From Plasmodium brasilianum (lineage: Eukaryota; Apicomplexa; Aconoidasida; Haemosporida; Plasmodiidae): 64,000 bases of DNA. The stretch covers positions 496,001-560,000 of the forward strand of contig NC_090126.1 of the NCBI RefSeq assembly GCF_023973825.1, in the 5' to 3' direction. The position numbers were made by a program, and so were the translations under genes. Of the stretch, positions 1-11,553 are shown one piece after another (position 1 is the stretch's first letter; every line of letters begins with the position of its first letter). The notes beneath the pieces were generated by a model. The model was given only the letters and a program-made list of their open reading frames with translations. It was not told where the DNA came from and made no database searches.

Positions 1-1828
1 TTTAGAGCACAACAATTTACATTTATCTTTTCGAAATAAAAACAGGCTTACCAGTAAAACCTGCAAGCATAATAATAATCATGGAGATACGTACTTTTAT
101 AATTACCTAAGATACAGTGTTAATAATAATGGAATGAACTACAACAGTAGTAGTAGCCACGAATTCAACGATAACAGTGATAACGACGGTGGAAGTAACA
201 ACAGAAGAGGTAATGATAATCGAAACGATAGTAATAATCGGAACGATAGTGATAATCGGAACGATAGTGATAATCGAAGCGGTAGCGATAATCGAAGCGG
301 TAGTGATAATCGAAGCGGTAGTGATAATTGTAGTAGCTCAAGTAAAGACTACAAGGGTTGTAATAATTACAGATTTAACGAAAGAACCGAATATGATAAT
401 AACACGTTTTACGTCAACTTTAGCAATAATAATAATTATGAACATGATTATAATGAAAATAATTTTATAAATAATTGTACGAATAAAGATGATAACCTTA
501 ACCATTTTATGATAAACAAATTTTGTATCAATAATAGTTGTGATATTAGTGTCAGGGATGAAGACGATGAAGATAGATTTCGTGTTCATAAATACTGTCT
601 AAATAAGAATAATTTCAAATATGCAAATAATTGCAAGTTGGACAACAACCTCTTTCACCATAATTGTTTGCTTAGTAACAATACTATAGAAAATTGTAAG
701 CGTTTTCATAGAAATTACGACGCGAAATTCTTTTGTAATAATAGTATTAATTCGTTAGCAGTTGATAAAGCTAATAGTAATGGTAGCGGTAATGGTAGTA
801 GGAACGGCAGGAGTAGCTGCAGTGCTAACCTCAACACATCGGACTCTTTTTTTTACAATATAATGAACACAGAAATGGTTGGAAGTAACGAAATAAATCC
901 GAAGCAAGTTAACCATCCGAATTTATTGAATATTAAAGCTAGTAGCATGTGCCTTATAAACGTTAAAAAAGTAGAAAAGAGTAAGTTGAACGAACTTATT
1001 ATACCATATAAAAACATTAACAAAAATAATAATGTGGACCGTAAGGTCAACAAGCATGCTTTTAAAAAGTACAACATTAGCAATTTGAATGGAACAACAA
1101 ATGGCGGCTATAATAATAATAGTTGTCTTAATGATAATAGTAGTAAGCATAAGCATAACCATAACTGCCTGAACAATAGCGGTCTCAGTGCAACTGTTAG
1201 TTATGGTGGAGTTGTTAGAGAGAATGTTGGTACGGATATTGGTGCAGATATTGGTGCGGATATTGGTGCGGATATTGGTGTGAATGGAAGGAGTGGACAC
1301 GTTAATACTACTTCCAGTAACAATTGCACGCATAACAAATTAGATGGAGGTTCCTCGAAAAAAAAGAGAAACCATGCACAAACGTTCTTCTACAAAAATC
1401 AAGCAACAATTAAAGATGAAGGAGACGAAGAAGAAGAATTACACGCAAAAAATATGAACTGTTCAGATAATTCGTCTATCATATATAACGAAATGGAATC
1501 ATTTAAATTATTATATGATTATATTAATAATTTACATTTAAATAACAAAAAGAAGAGCACAAATCATCGTAATAATTTAATAGCTGAAAAGAATCATGAT
1601 TATGATAATGATGATGAACTTTTTCATATCTTAAATAACTCCAATGTACATACAAAAAAAATTAACTTCTTAAATCTATTTGCCTCTGAACAGTTGCCTG
1701 ACCACGTGCATAAAAAATTGAGCAAAAATTTTCTGTTGGACAATGAAAAAACTAAGAATATTCTATTTAACGAGCACGTAAATGCAAACCAGAATAACTT
1801 AGTTTATTCCATCAAGATGAACAACTGA
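1..1828 (+). CDS. C-terminal part of an Asn-rich low-complexity protein (5' end outside the window)
   Basis: The reading frame is open from base 2 to a TGA at 1826-1828 (about 608 codons). The first ATG inside the window (134) is therefore probably not the true start and the gene continues leftwards. The protein is dominated by Asn, Ser, Asp and Lys. It has a short repeat of the type NRNDSDNRSGSD (about 211-330) and four copies of DIGA (about 1233-1280). Islands of ordinary composition occur near the C-terminus, for example the stretch around 1495-1560 and the last 40 residues. I recognise no domain. From the recalled gene order of P. falciparum the upstream part could be a zinc-finger protein, but nothing here shows one. 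Function unknown. Confidence 0.75.
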   Translation, partial: LEHNNLHLSFRNKNRLTSKTCKHNNNHGDTYFYNYLRYSVNNNGMNYNSSSSHEFNDNSDNDGGSNNRRGNDNRNDSNNRNDSDNRNDSDNRSGSDNRSGSDNRSGSDNCSSSSKDYKGCNNYRFNERTEYDNNTFYVNFSNNNNYEHDYNENNFINNCTNKDDNLNHFMINKFCINNSCDISVRDEDDEDRFRVHKYCLNKNNFKYANNCKLDNNLFHHNCLLSNNTIENCKRFHRNYDAKFFCNNSINSLAVDKANSNGSGNGSRNGRSSCSANLNTSDSFFYNIMNTEMVGSNEINPKQVNHPNLLNIKASSMCLINVKKVEKSKLNELIIPYKNINKNNNVDRKVNKHAFKKYNISNLNGTTNGGYNNNSCLNDNSSKHKHNHNCLNNSGLSATVSYGGVVRENVGTDIGADIGADIGADIGVNGRSGHVNTTSSNNCTHNKLDGGSSKKKRNHAQTFFYKNQATIKDEGDEEEELHAKNMNCSDNSSIIYNEMESFKLLYDYINNLHLNNKKKSTNHRNNLIAEKNHDYDNDDELFHILNNSNVHTKKINFLNLFASEQLPDHVHKKLSKNFLLDNEKTKNILFNEHVNANQNNLVYSIKMNN

Positions 1829-2228
1829 TAGGGAATAGGAAGGGTGATGATGGTGTGTGTGTGTGTGTGTGTGTGTGGTGGGGGTGGTGGTGCCTTCATT
1901 TGTATGTTAACTAACTTTTGCACATGCATGTGCAACATATATATACACAAATGGATATAAAAATGCATACACATAATAATACGAACAAGCCGAAATAATA
2001 TATATGAAGACTGAAGGAATTTTTCCATTCTTTCCTATACATATCTAAATGTGTACATGTACAACACCTTCCACATGCATGCACATATGTTATAGTAACA
2101 GAGTGCTTACTCAAAATCTTTAATAAATCCGTATCCATCATATATATATATATAGACTGTTGTGTGCAAAAAGAAGACTAGACGAACGAATACAGTCGTT
2201 TGTTAGCAGATCCAAAAAAATTGAAAAA

Positions 2229-2266
<38 letters not shown>

Positions 2267-4234
2267 AAAAATTAAAAAGAAGAAAAAAGAAAATTTAAAA
2301 AAGTAAAGAAAAACGAAAAACGAAAAACAAAAAACAAAAAACAAAAAAAAAGGCAAACAATTTATGCATATTACTTAGAATATAGATATATATTATGTAT
2401 GCATGTATGTATATGTACGTATATGCACGTATATATTTGTAGGTCTTGCGTATTTATGTATATATACGGATGTTATAAAATATGAATGTTAACAATTTTT
2501 CCAGCTAATAAGTTGTTTTCAAAAAGCGCGAGAAAAGCGTATTAAAATAATTGATTATTTTTGTATACTATTTTAAGCACTATACTTCCAATGTGCATAT
2601 ATATATGCACAGGTATTTATATATGTATATGTGTGCATGCATTTTATTGAATATTATGTGTTTTTTGTATACTTGCATACAAAAATAACTGATGCAGTTT
2701 TATAATGTAGTTGTATGAACTAAAAAATTTATGACAATTCTTTTTAAAAACAATTTTTCTATTTCCTCTTCTATGTGAACTTAATGCATTTTTTATAAAA
2801 TAAAAGCAGTATTCTGAAAATGTAGTTCAAGGAAGTTCTACCTGCCAATACACTGATAATTATTAGCATGGATATGCATATATAGGTGCATATATGCACC
2901 TATATACGTATATATATATATATACATACTGTGAATATGCATTATATACATTTTGTCCATATAACGCACATTGCACTTATTACGAGCTTTGCGTATATTT
3001 AAGTAAAATTGTTTACTTTATTAACTTGGGGGAACATATTTATAAGATAAAGTACGAATTTATCCAAATATATATATATACATTTATATATATGTACATG
3101 TGTTGTTTGTATGTGCTCATATATGTATCTATATACACCCTTAAGCCATGTGCATTTTATGCTATTTAACCTTGTGAATAATGTAGCTTACATATTTTTG
3201 TTATACAATAAATAAAGGTAAAAAAAATAAAAGAAAAGAAAAAAAGAACTCCGCTAGTAAGAATTACTCCATTTATATATATATTTTTTTTTAAATTGTT
3301 TATTAAATTTTTTTTTTTTTGTCCTTCCTTACAACTCCTACTAAAGAATGATGAAATTTATTCCTAATATTAAGAATTTAGCAAAATATAAAATATGAAA
3401 ATATGGTTGAATACACACAAACATACGTATATATCTATTTATGTATATGTGTGTATTTATGCATTTATGCAGTCGACCCATAAACTTTTATCATGTGCAT
3501 ATATATTTCCATTTTGAAGCGACTGTTTATATAACCCCCTTTTAATTACATGTCTAGAATGAAAATACAGAATTAAAAAATAAAATAAAATACAGCAAAA
3601 TAAAAATAAAATAACAAGATTTAATTAGCTAACTAGACAATATAATTGCTTATCTTTTTTTGATAAATATTTTATGAACATACTACGACACCTATTTTAA
3701 ACAATGAACAGAAAAAGTAATATCATTTGTATGTGTTATGCTGTTGTACATTTGGTGTAGGAACAAGATTTATGCTTCATTTCACTTATTTTTCTCTAAA
3801 AAAAAAGCAAAACGGAGCGAACGTCAATTAGGAGACTAACGTAGGCTTTTTACGTAATTATTCTTATTTATGTATTTCCCATGAAAAATGACAAAAAGGG
3901 CGAAAAAAAGGATAAAAAAGGGATAAAAAAGTAGTAAAGATGATATAAGAAAATTAAGAAAAAAAAACAGAATATGATATAAAAAATTTAGAAAAAAAAA
4001 GAAGAAAAGATGATAAAAAATTAAGAAAAAAGGCAGGCAACAATTGTGCGACAGAAAGGATGCTTATTTGTAAACATCTTAAAGCCCATAAACATATATA
4101 TATATGTATGCATATGTATTTATATACAATGAAGACAGATTTTTATTTCTTCCCTTTGTTAGGAATAATTTTCTAGTCCTTTTATACTATTTACATGTCT
4201 TTTCCATTTTAGGATGTATATATATTCATTTGTG

Positions 4235-4273
<39 letters not shown>

Positions 4274-4824
4274 AGTTATGGGATGGTCTTTTATGTATAA
4301 CACACCTTTGTTACTTGCTACTCGCTCCTTGCTACACGTTAATTGTCGTTATTATTTTTTTTTTTTTTTTTCTCCTTATGTTTCTTTCATCATGTAAAAA
4401 TAAACATTCACTTGGTGGGTGGTAACACATATAGATATGAACCAATTTTATGAAAAGAAAAAAAAAGTAGTATATAAGAAGGGAAAAAAAGAGAGATAAA
4501 CAAGGAACATATATATATATATATATATATGCGTGCTTTATATACATACAAAATATGCATATGTCTAAGTACACATATATATATATATATATGTACTTGA
4601 AAAAGTAACGTCAGACAAAAATAACAGGGAACATGAGAAAGTAAAATGCACACAAAAAATTACTTCACACACGATTTTAACAAGGACAGTTCTGAATATT
4701 TTTTCACTTCATTTTTTTCGTTTTTTCTTTCTTTTTTTTTATTATTTTTATTATTTTTTGAAAAATTAAAGTTTTGTCAAAATAAATGAATTAAAATTAT
4801 TTCAAAAAAGAATGAAGTGGTGAC
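1829..4824. other. Intergenic region between converging genes
   Basis: About 3 kb of AT-rich DNA downstream of the Asn-rich gene. It holds a (GT)n run (about 1853-1876), a long A-run (about 2230-2264), many ATATATG/GTATAT microsatellites, T-runs near 4240-4265 and 4359-4370, and A-rich tracts at 3890-4030. Reading frames here are short and made of Tyr/Ile/Phe repeats, which is what the microsatellites encode by chance. A short coding-like fragment on the minus strand ends near 4665 (reads ...KKYSELSLLKSCVK) but has no start or splice context that I can defend. Confidence 0.7.
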
Positions 4825-5001
4825 ATGAGTCAACGTGATGAGAAATGGGAATATGTGCACAGAGATATTCACTACTGCATCATTCTTATTTTTTTCCTAG
4901 TTGTTCATGTTTGCTCACTTTTCGCAGTTAAGTGTAAATTCATCAACTCGTCTTTAAAACATGTTGGCATTTATGTTCTTTTACATCAACGATCAGAATA
5001 A
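4825..5001 (+). CDS. Candidate small membrane protein, 58 residues
   Basis: ATG at 4825, TAA at 4999-5001. The stretch is visibly richer in G and C than its surroundings. The predicted protein begins MSQRDEKWEYVHRD and has one hydrophobic helix (about residues 18-36, YCIILIFFLVVHVCSLFAV), then a short basic tail ending LLHQRSE. It has no homopolymer or microsatellite-derived residues, unlike nearly every other frame in this gap. It lies 34 bp beyond, and antisense to, the stop codon of the NASP-like gene, so it could also be that gene's 3' untranslated region read backwards. I do not recognise the family. Conservation in another Plasmodium species would decide it. Confidence 0.3.
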   Translation: MSQRDEKWEYVHRDIHYCIILIFFLVVHVCSLFAVKCKFINSSLKHVGIYVLLHQRSE

Positions 5002-5035
5002 TGAATAAAAGTATTCATGTTCCCATTTTCATCTT

Positions 5036-7477
5036 TCAGTTTTTATAATTTGATAAATTTATTCTTCTTTTTTTAGCCCCATATTCATCGTTATTTACAC
5101 TGCAAATGGTGATCTTGGTTACTTCATTATTTTCCTTGTTTAGTACCGCTTTGTCAAATTCAGACTAAAAAGGGAAAAAAACGAAGAAGTAATGAAGCAA
5201 TGAAGTAATGAAGCAATGAAACAATGAAGCAATGAAACAATGAAGTAATGAAGCAATGAAACAATGAAGCAATGAAACAATGAAGCAATGAAACAATGAA
5301 GCAATGAGACAAAATAATGGGAATACGTTTTCCTATGAGTGAATATACTGTGCACACCGATGCCACAACGATACAGCTACGAACATGCTATAAGACATAA
5401 GATACCCATGCACAGCAGAATTACCTTAGTCGTGACGACCAAATCCTTGGCAATAGTTTGACTACCCAATTCCTTTCCTTCTTCTCCTTCTTCCTCTATT
5501 TGCCTTTTTAAATCATCTATTTGTATTTGAACATCATCATATGTATCTCGTATAACTTTTTCATTGGTATTTTCAGGCAATGGTGTTGTTTTCTGTCTAA
5601 CATCAAGTAATATTTTTTTTACTTTTTCAAAATAATTTACTGCTTCCTTTCTCTTTCCACAAAACATATAACTCTGTGATAAGGAAATCAACGGGGCAAT
5701 GAGATTTTCATTGCCAACCTTGTACTTCTCTCTCAGCTCAACACATTTTTCGTACTCCTACGGATGAAATGAAAAAAAAAAAAAAATTTCAAAATATCAC
5801 ATGTTTCTAGGGGAGCTGGTAGCTTTCTTTTATTCTATTATTTCTTTGTATTTCTTGCTTTTTCGCCTCCTTTTTATTGTTTCCCTTTTTTCTTATTTTT
5901 CTTTTCGTCCTACCGCTAACGCCTCGGGGAAAAAATGGTTTAACAAGTTGATATCTCCCAGACGGATAAAAACATAGGTGTAATTGAGGACATCTTTTTT
6001 TGATAATTCCTTTTTTTCTTCAACTAAGAGTTCATAGCATTTTCTTGCAAACTCGAACATTTCAAAGGCCAACTGATTTTAAGAAATGCGCATAAAAACA
6101 GAATGACACGCAAATGACACGCGAATGACACGCGAATGACACGAAAATGACATGCAAATGACACGAAAATGACACACAAATGACGTGATACAAAATGGAC
6201 AGGGGAAAAAGGGTACCCACTTTTGGTACGTTATCAGCATTGGAATAAATATGATGAAAAAGTCAAAATATTTATATGAATATCACTCCATAAATTAACA
6301 GAATAAAGTGAATAAAATGAATAAGCAAAAATTAAACGTACCTGCTCGTCTGATACTTCTTCCTTGTCAAGTGAATCTTCCGTGTCGGACACCTCCACTT
6401 TTTTCTCTAGAAAAGGGGAAAAGAGATATGTGTATGTGGATGTACCCTCACAATTACACATACACTTGCACATACACGAAACACATATGTATATAACTAT
6501 ATAAATAAATATATATATACACTAATTTATAGTGTTGTGTTCATGCGCATTACTTTTTTTTAAAAATTCAAATAAATCGTTCTTCTCTTCCTCCTTTGTT
6601 AGTAGTGCATCCGCGAAGCATAAGTAGTACTCACGTAAGTCGATGTGCACACTTCCTTCAGCGTTTAGCTCCTTTACCCTGCAGACAGAACAAATGTGTA
6701 CGTACATACACATATATATGCCCACATTTTGCATGTACTTTGATGCTCAGTTAATATACAATGTACCATTTTCATAAAATATACAAAGGATGAAAAAAAA
6801 AAAAACAAAAAAAAAACTATTACTTTTTTTCCACTGCCATTGAAAATCTCTCTGCCGCTACATCATAATTCTTGTTTTCCTTAAATTCAAGATTTCCCAT
6901 ATCAAACAATTCCTGCGCTGTCCTTTTTTCAAGCAATTCTGGGAAGCCGACAAAATAAAAGGAAACATAGAAATGGTCCGATAAATAAATATGAAAATGA
7001 ATAAATAAATAGATAGATCGATAAATATAAATATAAATACATATATAAATACATATATAAATACATATATAAATACATATATATATATATATATATACGA
7101 ACAGGACACATATAAATATGTTCATATGCACGGATACAATTAAAACCTTGTTCAAAAGTGCGTAAATGCACAAACCACATATGTATGTCTACATGTACGT
7201 GCATATGTAACCTTTCTGTTCGTCAACTTCCGATTCGACATTGGTGTTGGAGGTCTCATCTGCGATTATTTCTTCTGCATTTTGGAAAAAATGAAAAAAT
7301 AAAAATAAAATAAAAATAAACAAAATTAAAATAAAAACAAGAAAAATTAAACCGTAGAAATACAAAAAATATGAAAAATTAGAAAAAAAAAAAGAAAAAA
7401 AAAGTACTAATAAGACTAAGGCATAAACATTAAAACGGGGCTTCTAATTCAAGTTCTATTTCTCCCTCACCTGACAT
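5036..7477 (-). CDS. NASP/Sim3/Hif1-like histone chaperone (SHNi-TPR protein), eight exons
   Basis: Exons on the minus strand: 7471-7477, 7212-7274, 6824-6938, 6554-6678, 6342-6406, 5914-6072, 5425-5757, 5036-5164. All junctions are GT-AG and all phases close, giving 331 residues. Landmarks in order: an acidic N-terminus (MSEEIIADE), a TPR-like helix pair (ELFDMGNLEFKENKNYDVA), LREYYLCFADALL, an acidic interruption (VSDTEDSLDKEEVSDEQ), FEMFEFARKCYELL, then the SHNi-TPR signature EYEKCVELREKYKVGNENL followed by SLSQSYMFCGKRKEAVNYFEK. A Glu-rich coiled segment and a basic KKRRINL tail (possible nuclear signal) end the protein. This order, including the acid stretch inside the second TPR, is the NASP family plan; those proteins bind H3-H4 dimers in the nucleus. 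The first coding exon is only 7 nt (ATGTCAG). Function is inferred from family. Confidence 0.8.
5189..5310. repeat. 8-bp tandem array (AATGAAGC/AATGAAAC) in the last intron of the NASP-like gene
   Basis: About fifteen units of the 8-mer AATGAA(G/A)(C/T). The array lies inside intron 5165-5424, starting about 25 bp from the acceptor. On the minus strand it is free of stops in more than one frame. Confidence 0.9.
6102..6187. repeat. 11-bp tandem array (AATGACACGCG) in an intron
   Basis: About eight imperfect copies of AATGACACG(C/A)(G/A). They sit inside intron 6073-6341 of the NASP-like gene, just upstream (in the gene's sense) of the acceptor of the exon at 5914-6072. Confidence 0.85.
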
Positions 7478-9129
7478 TTTTTCACAAATAAAATAAAAAA
7501 CTAAAATCACAGAAATAGGTTTGTACGTATATAAAATCTTCTCTTATATTCCCTATACATATATAAAAACTTGTACATTACACAAAGTATTTATTTGATA
7601 GTATAGAAAATATTCTTATTCCATGCATACACAAATATGTATACCTATATATACGCACACATGTATTTAAGCGCCCATATAAATACACACATATATATAT
7701 ATACACACACATATATATATACACACACATATATATACACACACATATATATATACACACACACACGTATGTACATGTATGTAAATACATAGAAGTATGT
7801 GTAATGTATATGCTTTTTTACCTCTCCTGGATGGCTCAAAAATGCTTATGCCTTTCACAATTTTCAATTAATGTTCAGCTGTTTAAAATAACGATTGAAT
7901 TTTTGAAGGATTTCAGTTTTATATGTAATACGATAATACGTACTTTTACAATTCGAAGGAAACAATTTTGCAAAACTGTACGTATATACTAGCCCATACA
8001 TATATATATATATATATACATAAATTTATGCATACATGTGTTTATACATACGTACATTTATCCATACATACATAAATTTACACATACATGGGTGTTTATA
8101 CATACGTGTATTTATTTATACATATGCCTTTACATATATACTTTTATTAATACAGTACTCATAGATGCATATATATATACATATGTATATCCATGTACGT
8201 AAAACAATGAAAGAGAAAATACGGATGGAAAACTCATCTGTGTACTGTTTGAAATATAATTACACGAAACGAATGCTTATTCACATATACATGTATTAAT
8301 GCTAACCTTAAAAAAATTATTTTATATTTTTTTCCCCCAATATTTACGATAAAAATGAATGACTGCTTCAGTTTTATGTTTATGTATTCTTATTTCAAAT
8401 TGTATATGTATACATATATGTAGTACATATGTACATATATTACATACATACATATATATATATTTTTTACGGCTGCTCCTTTTTTTTTTTTTTTTTTTTC
8501 CTTAATTTGAAATTTCTTTTTTTCTACATAATCATTAAAAAAAAAATTTTCATTCTGCAAAATTTTTCTTTTTATTGGTGTCTTAAGGAGATGATAAAAG
8601 AAGAGAAAAAAAAAAAAAAATTTTTTTTTTTTTTTTCTTCCTACCTTTATTAAGAGAAATAATATTAGAAGGGGGGGTAGCGAAAAAAAAAAAAATATAT
8701 TATATATAAAATTTACCTAATATATAGTGTATATATATACTAATGCTATATGATAGTAGTTAAAGCCTGGCTGGTCCTTTTATTATTATTTAAACTACTT
8801 ATAGCATTTTACGTGGAAACAGTATTTTTTTTCTTTATGTATAAAATATACATATATATAATTATATATATGTATATATTGTATATATTGTATATACTAT
8901 ATATTCATAAATAAATGTACACATACCATAATATTCGCATATGTATATATGAACATTGTACATATGGCCATCAGCCTAGGTATCTATATATTTAATAAAT
9001 CGACATTTTTATATACATACACATAATGTAGTACATTTATATATGATATTAACACATTTTCAATTTTAGTATGTGCAAATTTTGTACATATATAATAATA
9101 ATAGCATATTCATACACATATATATTGAA

Positions 9130-9228
9130 ATGAGTTCTCTTAAAAATCAATGGTGTGTACTAGACTTTATTCTTTTTGTTTTAATTTTTGCAATCAGTAT
9201 GTACATGCTCTCCTTGATCAAGCCTTAA
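9130..9228 (+). CDS. Candidate micro-protein with one transmembrane helix, 32 residues
   Basis: ATG at 9130-9132 and TAA at 9226-9228. The predicted peptide starts MSSLKNQWCVLDFIL and continues as one hydrophobic helix to a short polar end (SLIKP). Size and layout resemble tiny single-pass subunits of membrane complexes (OST4-like or respiratory small subunits), but there is no diagnostic motif. It stands alone in a 3 kb gap, just upstream of a repeat array, and is much less repetitive than the DNA around it. Chance cannot be excluded at this length. Confidence 0.3.
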   Translation: MSSLKNQWCVLDFILFVLIFAISMYMLSLIKP

Positions 9229-9284
9229 ATTTGACGTATAACAGTTTAGAGCTATATCAATGTAAAGCAATTTAGCACTATTTC

Positions 9285-9550
9285 AATATAGCAAAATAGC
9301 AATATAGCAAAATAGTAATATAGCAAAATAGCAAAATAGCAATATTGCAATATAGCAATATAGCAAAATAGTAATATAACAATATAGCAAAATAGCAATA
9401 TAGCAATATAGCAAAATAGCAATATAGCAATATAGCAATATGGCAATATAGCAATATGGCAAAATAGCAATATAACAAAATAGTAATATAGCAAAATAAC
9501 AATATAGCACTATTGCAATATAGTAATGTAGCAAAACGGCACTATAGCAG
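9285..9550. repeat. Tandem array of an 8-bp motif (AATATAGC/AAAATAGC)
   Basis: About thirty degenerate copies over some 265 bp. Because the complement of the unit contains no stop codon, the minus strand is open for 74-108 codons in three frames at once. Those frames encode only Tyr/Cys/Ile/Leu repeats, so I treat them as by-products. Confidence 0.9.
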
Positions 9551-9921
9551 TATTTTAACATAGGAAAAGAAGTAACAGCTTGAGTGCTTATATGTGTATG
9601 TTCATACAAAATTTACAGGAATGACAAAATAATTTTGTAAACCCTTTGTTCACGCGCCTATAAAATCTTCGTCGTATGTCATATGTGGATAACACATAAA
9701 ACGTGATATTTTTATTTTTGAGTAGGTAATACTACTATAAATACACACCTGTAGGTGCAGAGAAGTAAAAATAAATCGTAAAAATTTTTAAAATTAACAC
9801 TAAAACGATTAAGTTAATGGCTATTTTTTCATCAGATAATAAAAAGTGGAAAAAAGAGAGAAATGAAGAACGAGAAAAAAAACGAAAAAAAAATGGAAAA
9901 AAAATAAAATAAATAATTTTA

Positions 9922-9987
9922 TACATAAACGTACATATAAACGTACAAATAAACGTACATATAAACGTACAAATAAACGTACAAATA
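9922..9987. repeat. 12-bp tandem array (AAACGTACA-TAT/AAT)
   Basis: About five to six copies of AAACGTACA(TAT/AAT) in the 5' flank of the glyoxalase II gene. Confidence 0.85.
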
Positions 9988-10551
9988 AGCAGGAACAGAT
10001 AATTTTATTAGTTTTTTCTAGCTCATTATAAAGTGTATCTGATAAAATTTCTGTTTTTAATAAATATATATTTATCGAATATTGTTTATTTCAATGGGGC
10101 TCGCATCGTTCCTTCTGTTGCAGATAAGACGTTGCGCATGTTAATGTACATGTGTATATGTATATATATGTGTATATATGTAGTATTCATACGTATCTAT
10201 GTATGTATGTACATATATTTATGTATGCTTATATATGTATGTATGTAATGGTATATGTATGCCCACGAGTACATACCATGGCTACAAGGAATAACAAATG
10301 TTACTGTTCGAAGGTCACAAAAGTAGTAATTTTTTAAATGTTTTTTTTTTTTTTTTTTTTTTTTTTGCCTGAACAAAGTAAATTTGTTCATGTATCATGA
10401 AATTAAATCATATTGTTTTGCCTCATTTCGTCAAATTAATTCTCATTTTTTGCCGAACTGCGACACACTAAGTCTAATTTCTTTTTCCGCATTTCGTTAC
10501 ATTTGAGCACACCTGCCTGTCGGAGGAGCAACCCTCCATGCATGCTATAAA

Positions 10552-11553
10552 ATGAATATCGTGAAAATCCTTTTAACAGCAAATTTCTTAACAAATGTAA
10601 GACTTAAGAATTTGCTACCTGTGTCTAAAAAATTATTTTTCTTTGAAAATAATTTTTTCCAAAAACGTATATATAACACGATAAATAGTGAGCGAAATTA
10701 TTATCATGTGAAAAAAGAAGATTTATGCTCGAATGTGATAATAATACCATTGTACAAAGATAACTATGCTTATATATTTTATGATAATAAAAATGAAGGT
10801 ATAGCAGTAGATCCGAATGATTATAAAATAATTAACGAAATAGCAGAAAAGGAAAATATCACTATAAAAAATGTACTATGTACACATAAACATTCTGATC
10901 ATAACAGTGGTAACCATTTTTTTTACAATAAAAAAATAAATGTGTATGGTATTAAAGAGAGCGATAACAAGTATATAAATAAAAATATACAAAATAAGCA
11001 AAATGTACAAAACATGCAAAATGTTCATCATTTCGAAATAAAAAATTTTAAAATAACAACATTTCTATCAAATTTTCATTGTATTAATCATGTTGCATAT
11101 TTAGTTGAACATTCTAAAAATAAATTAAAGAAGCTTTTTTTTACGGGGGACTTCTTATTCATATGTGGAATTGGCAAAAATTTTCAAGCGGATAGTAAAG
11201 ATTTATATAATTCAATAAATAATTTAAAAAAATTAGATAAAGGGAATATCTATATTTTCTGTGGACATGAATATACTTTAGATAATGTAAAGTTCGCCTT
11301 AACTGTAGATCCAACTAATCATAAATTAACAGAATTTTATCAACGACTTTTAAAAAATGAAAACAACTTGCCTACTGTTCCCTCTTTATTAGAAGAAGAG
11401 TACTCATACAACCCTTTTTTAAGATGCGATCAAGATGAAAATATAAAAAATGCAATTCACACGTATGCTAAAAGAAACAATTACGTAATTGAAAGAAACA
11501 GCGACTATATCACTCTTTTACGTATAATGAAGGATAATTTTAAAATACAGTAG
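10552..11553 (+). CDS. tGloII: Targeted glyoxalase II (hydroxyacylglutathione hydrolase)
   Basis: Single exon, 333 residues. The metallo-beta-lactamase signature THKHSDH is at residues 111-117 (metal ligands H112, H114, D116, H117). Further ligands follow in FHCINH, FFTGDFLF and CGHEYT. The C-terminal glyoxalase II region is present (LTVDPTNHKL, then LPTVPSLLEEE...YNPFLR), which in the family contacts glutathione. The enzyme hydrolyses S-D-lactoylglutathione to D-lactate and glutathione, the second step of methylglyoxal detoxification. About 55 residues precede the catalytic domain and begin MNIVKILLTANFLTN, hydrophobic then basic. This fits a signal plus transit peptide, so apicoplast targeting is likely, as reported for the P. 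falciparum targeted isoform. The nearest neighbour is the NASP-like gene, divergently oriented 3 kb away. Confidence 0.95.
   Translation: MNIVKILLTANFLTNVRLKNLLPVSKKLFFFENNFFQKRIYNTINSERNYYHVKKEDLCSNVIIIPLYKDNYAYIFYDNKNEGIAVDPNDYKIINEIAEKENITIKNVLCTHKHSDHNSGNHFFYNKKINVYGIKESDNKYINKNIQNKQNVQNMQNVHHFEIKNFKITTFLSNFHCINHVAYLVEHSKNKLKKLFFTGDFLFICGIGKNFQADSKDLYNSINNLKKLDKGNIYIFCGHEYTLDNVKFALTVDPTNHKLTEFYQRLLKNENNLPTVPSLLEEEYSYNPFLRCDQDENIKNAIHTYAKRNNYVIERNSDYITLLRIMKDNFKIQ

Larger units (their letters stand above)
7478..10551. other. Divergent intergenic region between NASP-like gene and glyoxalase II
   Basis: This 3 kb holds both 5' flanks. It contains TATATG/CACATA microsatellites (7680-7770, 7990-8180), a T-run at 8480-8500, A/T-runs near 8620, a repeat array at 9285-9550, a 12-bp array at 9922-9987 and a T-run at 10342-10366. 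Higher-complexity islands occur at 7815-7990 (open on both strands, probably transcribed leader of the NASP-like gene), 9130-9228 (candidate small ORF) and 10085-10140. Confidence 0.7.

Noticed and set aside
7804..7992. 62-codon plus frame (WMAQKCLCLSQFSINVQL...) and a minus-strand frame over the same bases (MKIVKGISIFEPSRR, donor GTAAAA)
   Set aside because: Both strands are open; the region is most likely the transcribed 5' leader of the NASP-like gene, and the possible minus exon does not join in phase to the coding exons.
9252..9609. Three overlapping minus-strand frames (YCYFAILL repeats)
   Set aside because: Array translation; all three frames are open.
10033..10248. 71-codon plus frame including FNGARIVPSVADKTLRM upstream of glyoxalase II
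   Set aside because: No ATG (starts at GTG) and the rest is microsatellite; likely leader sequence.
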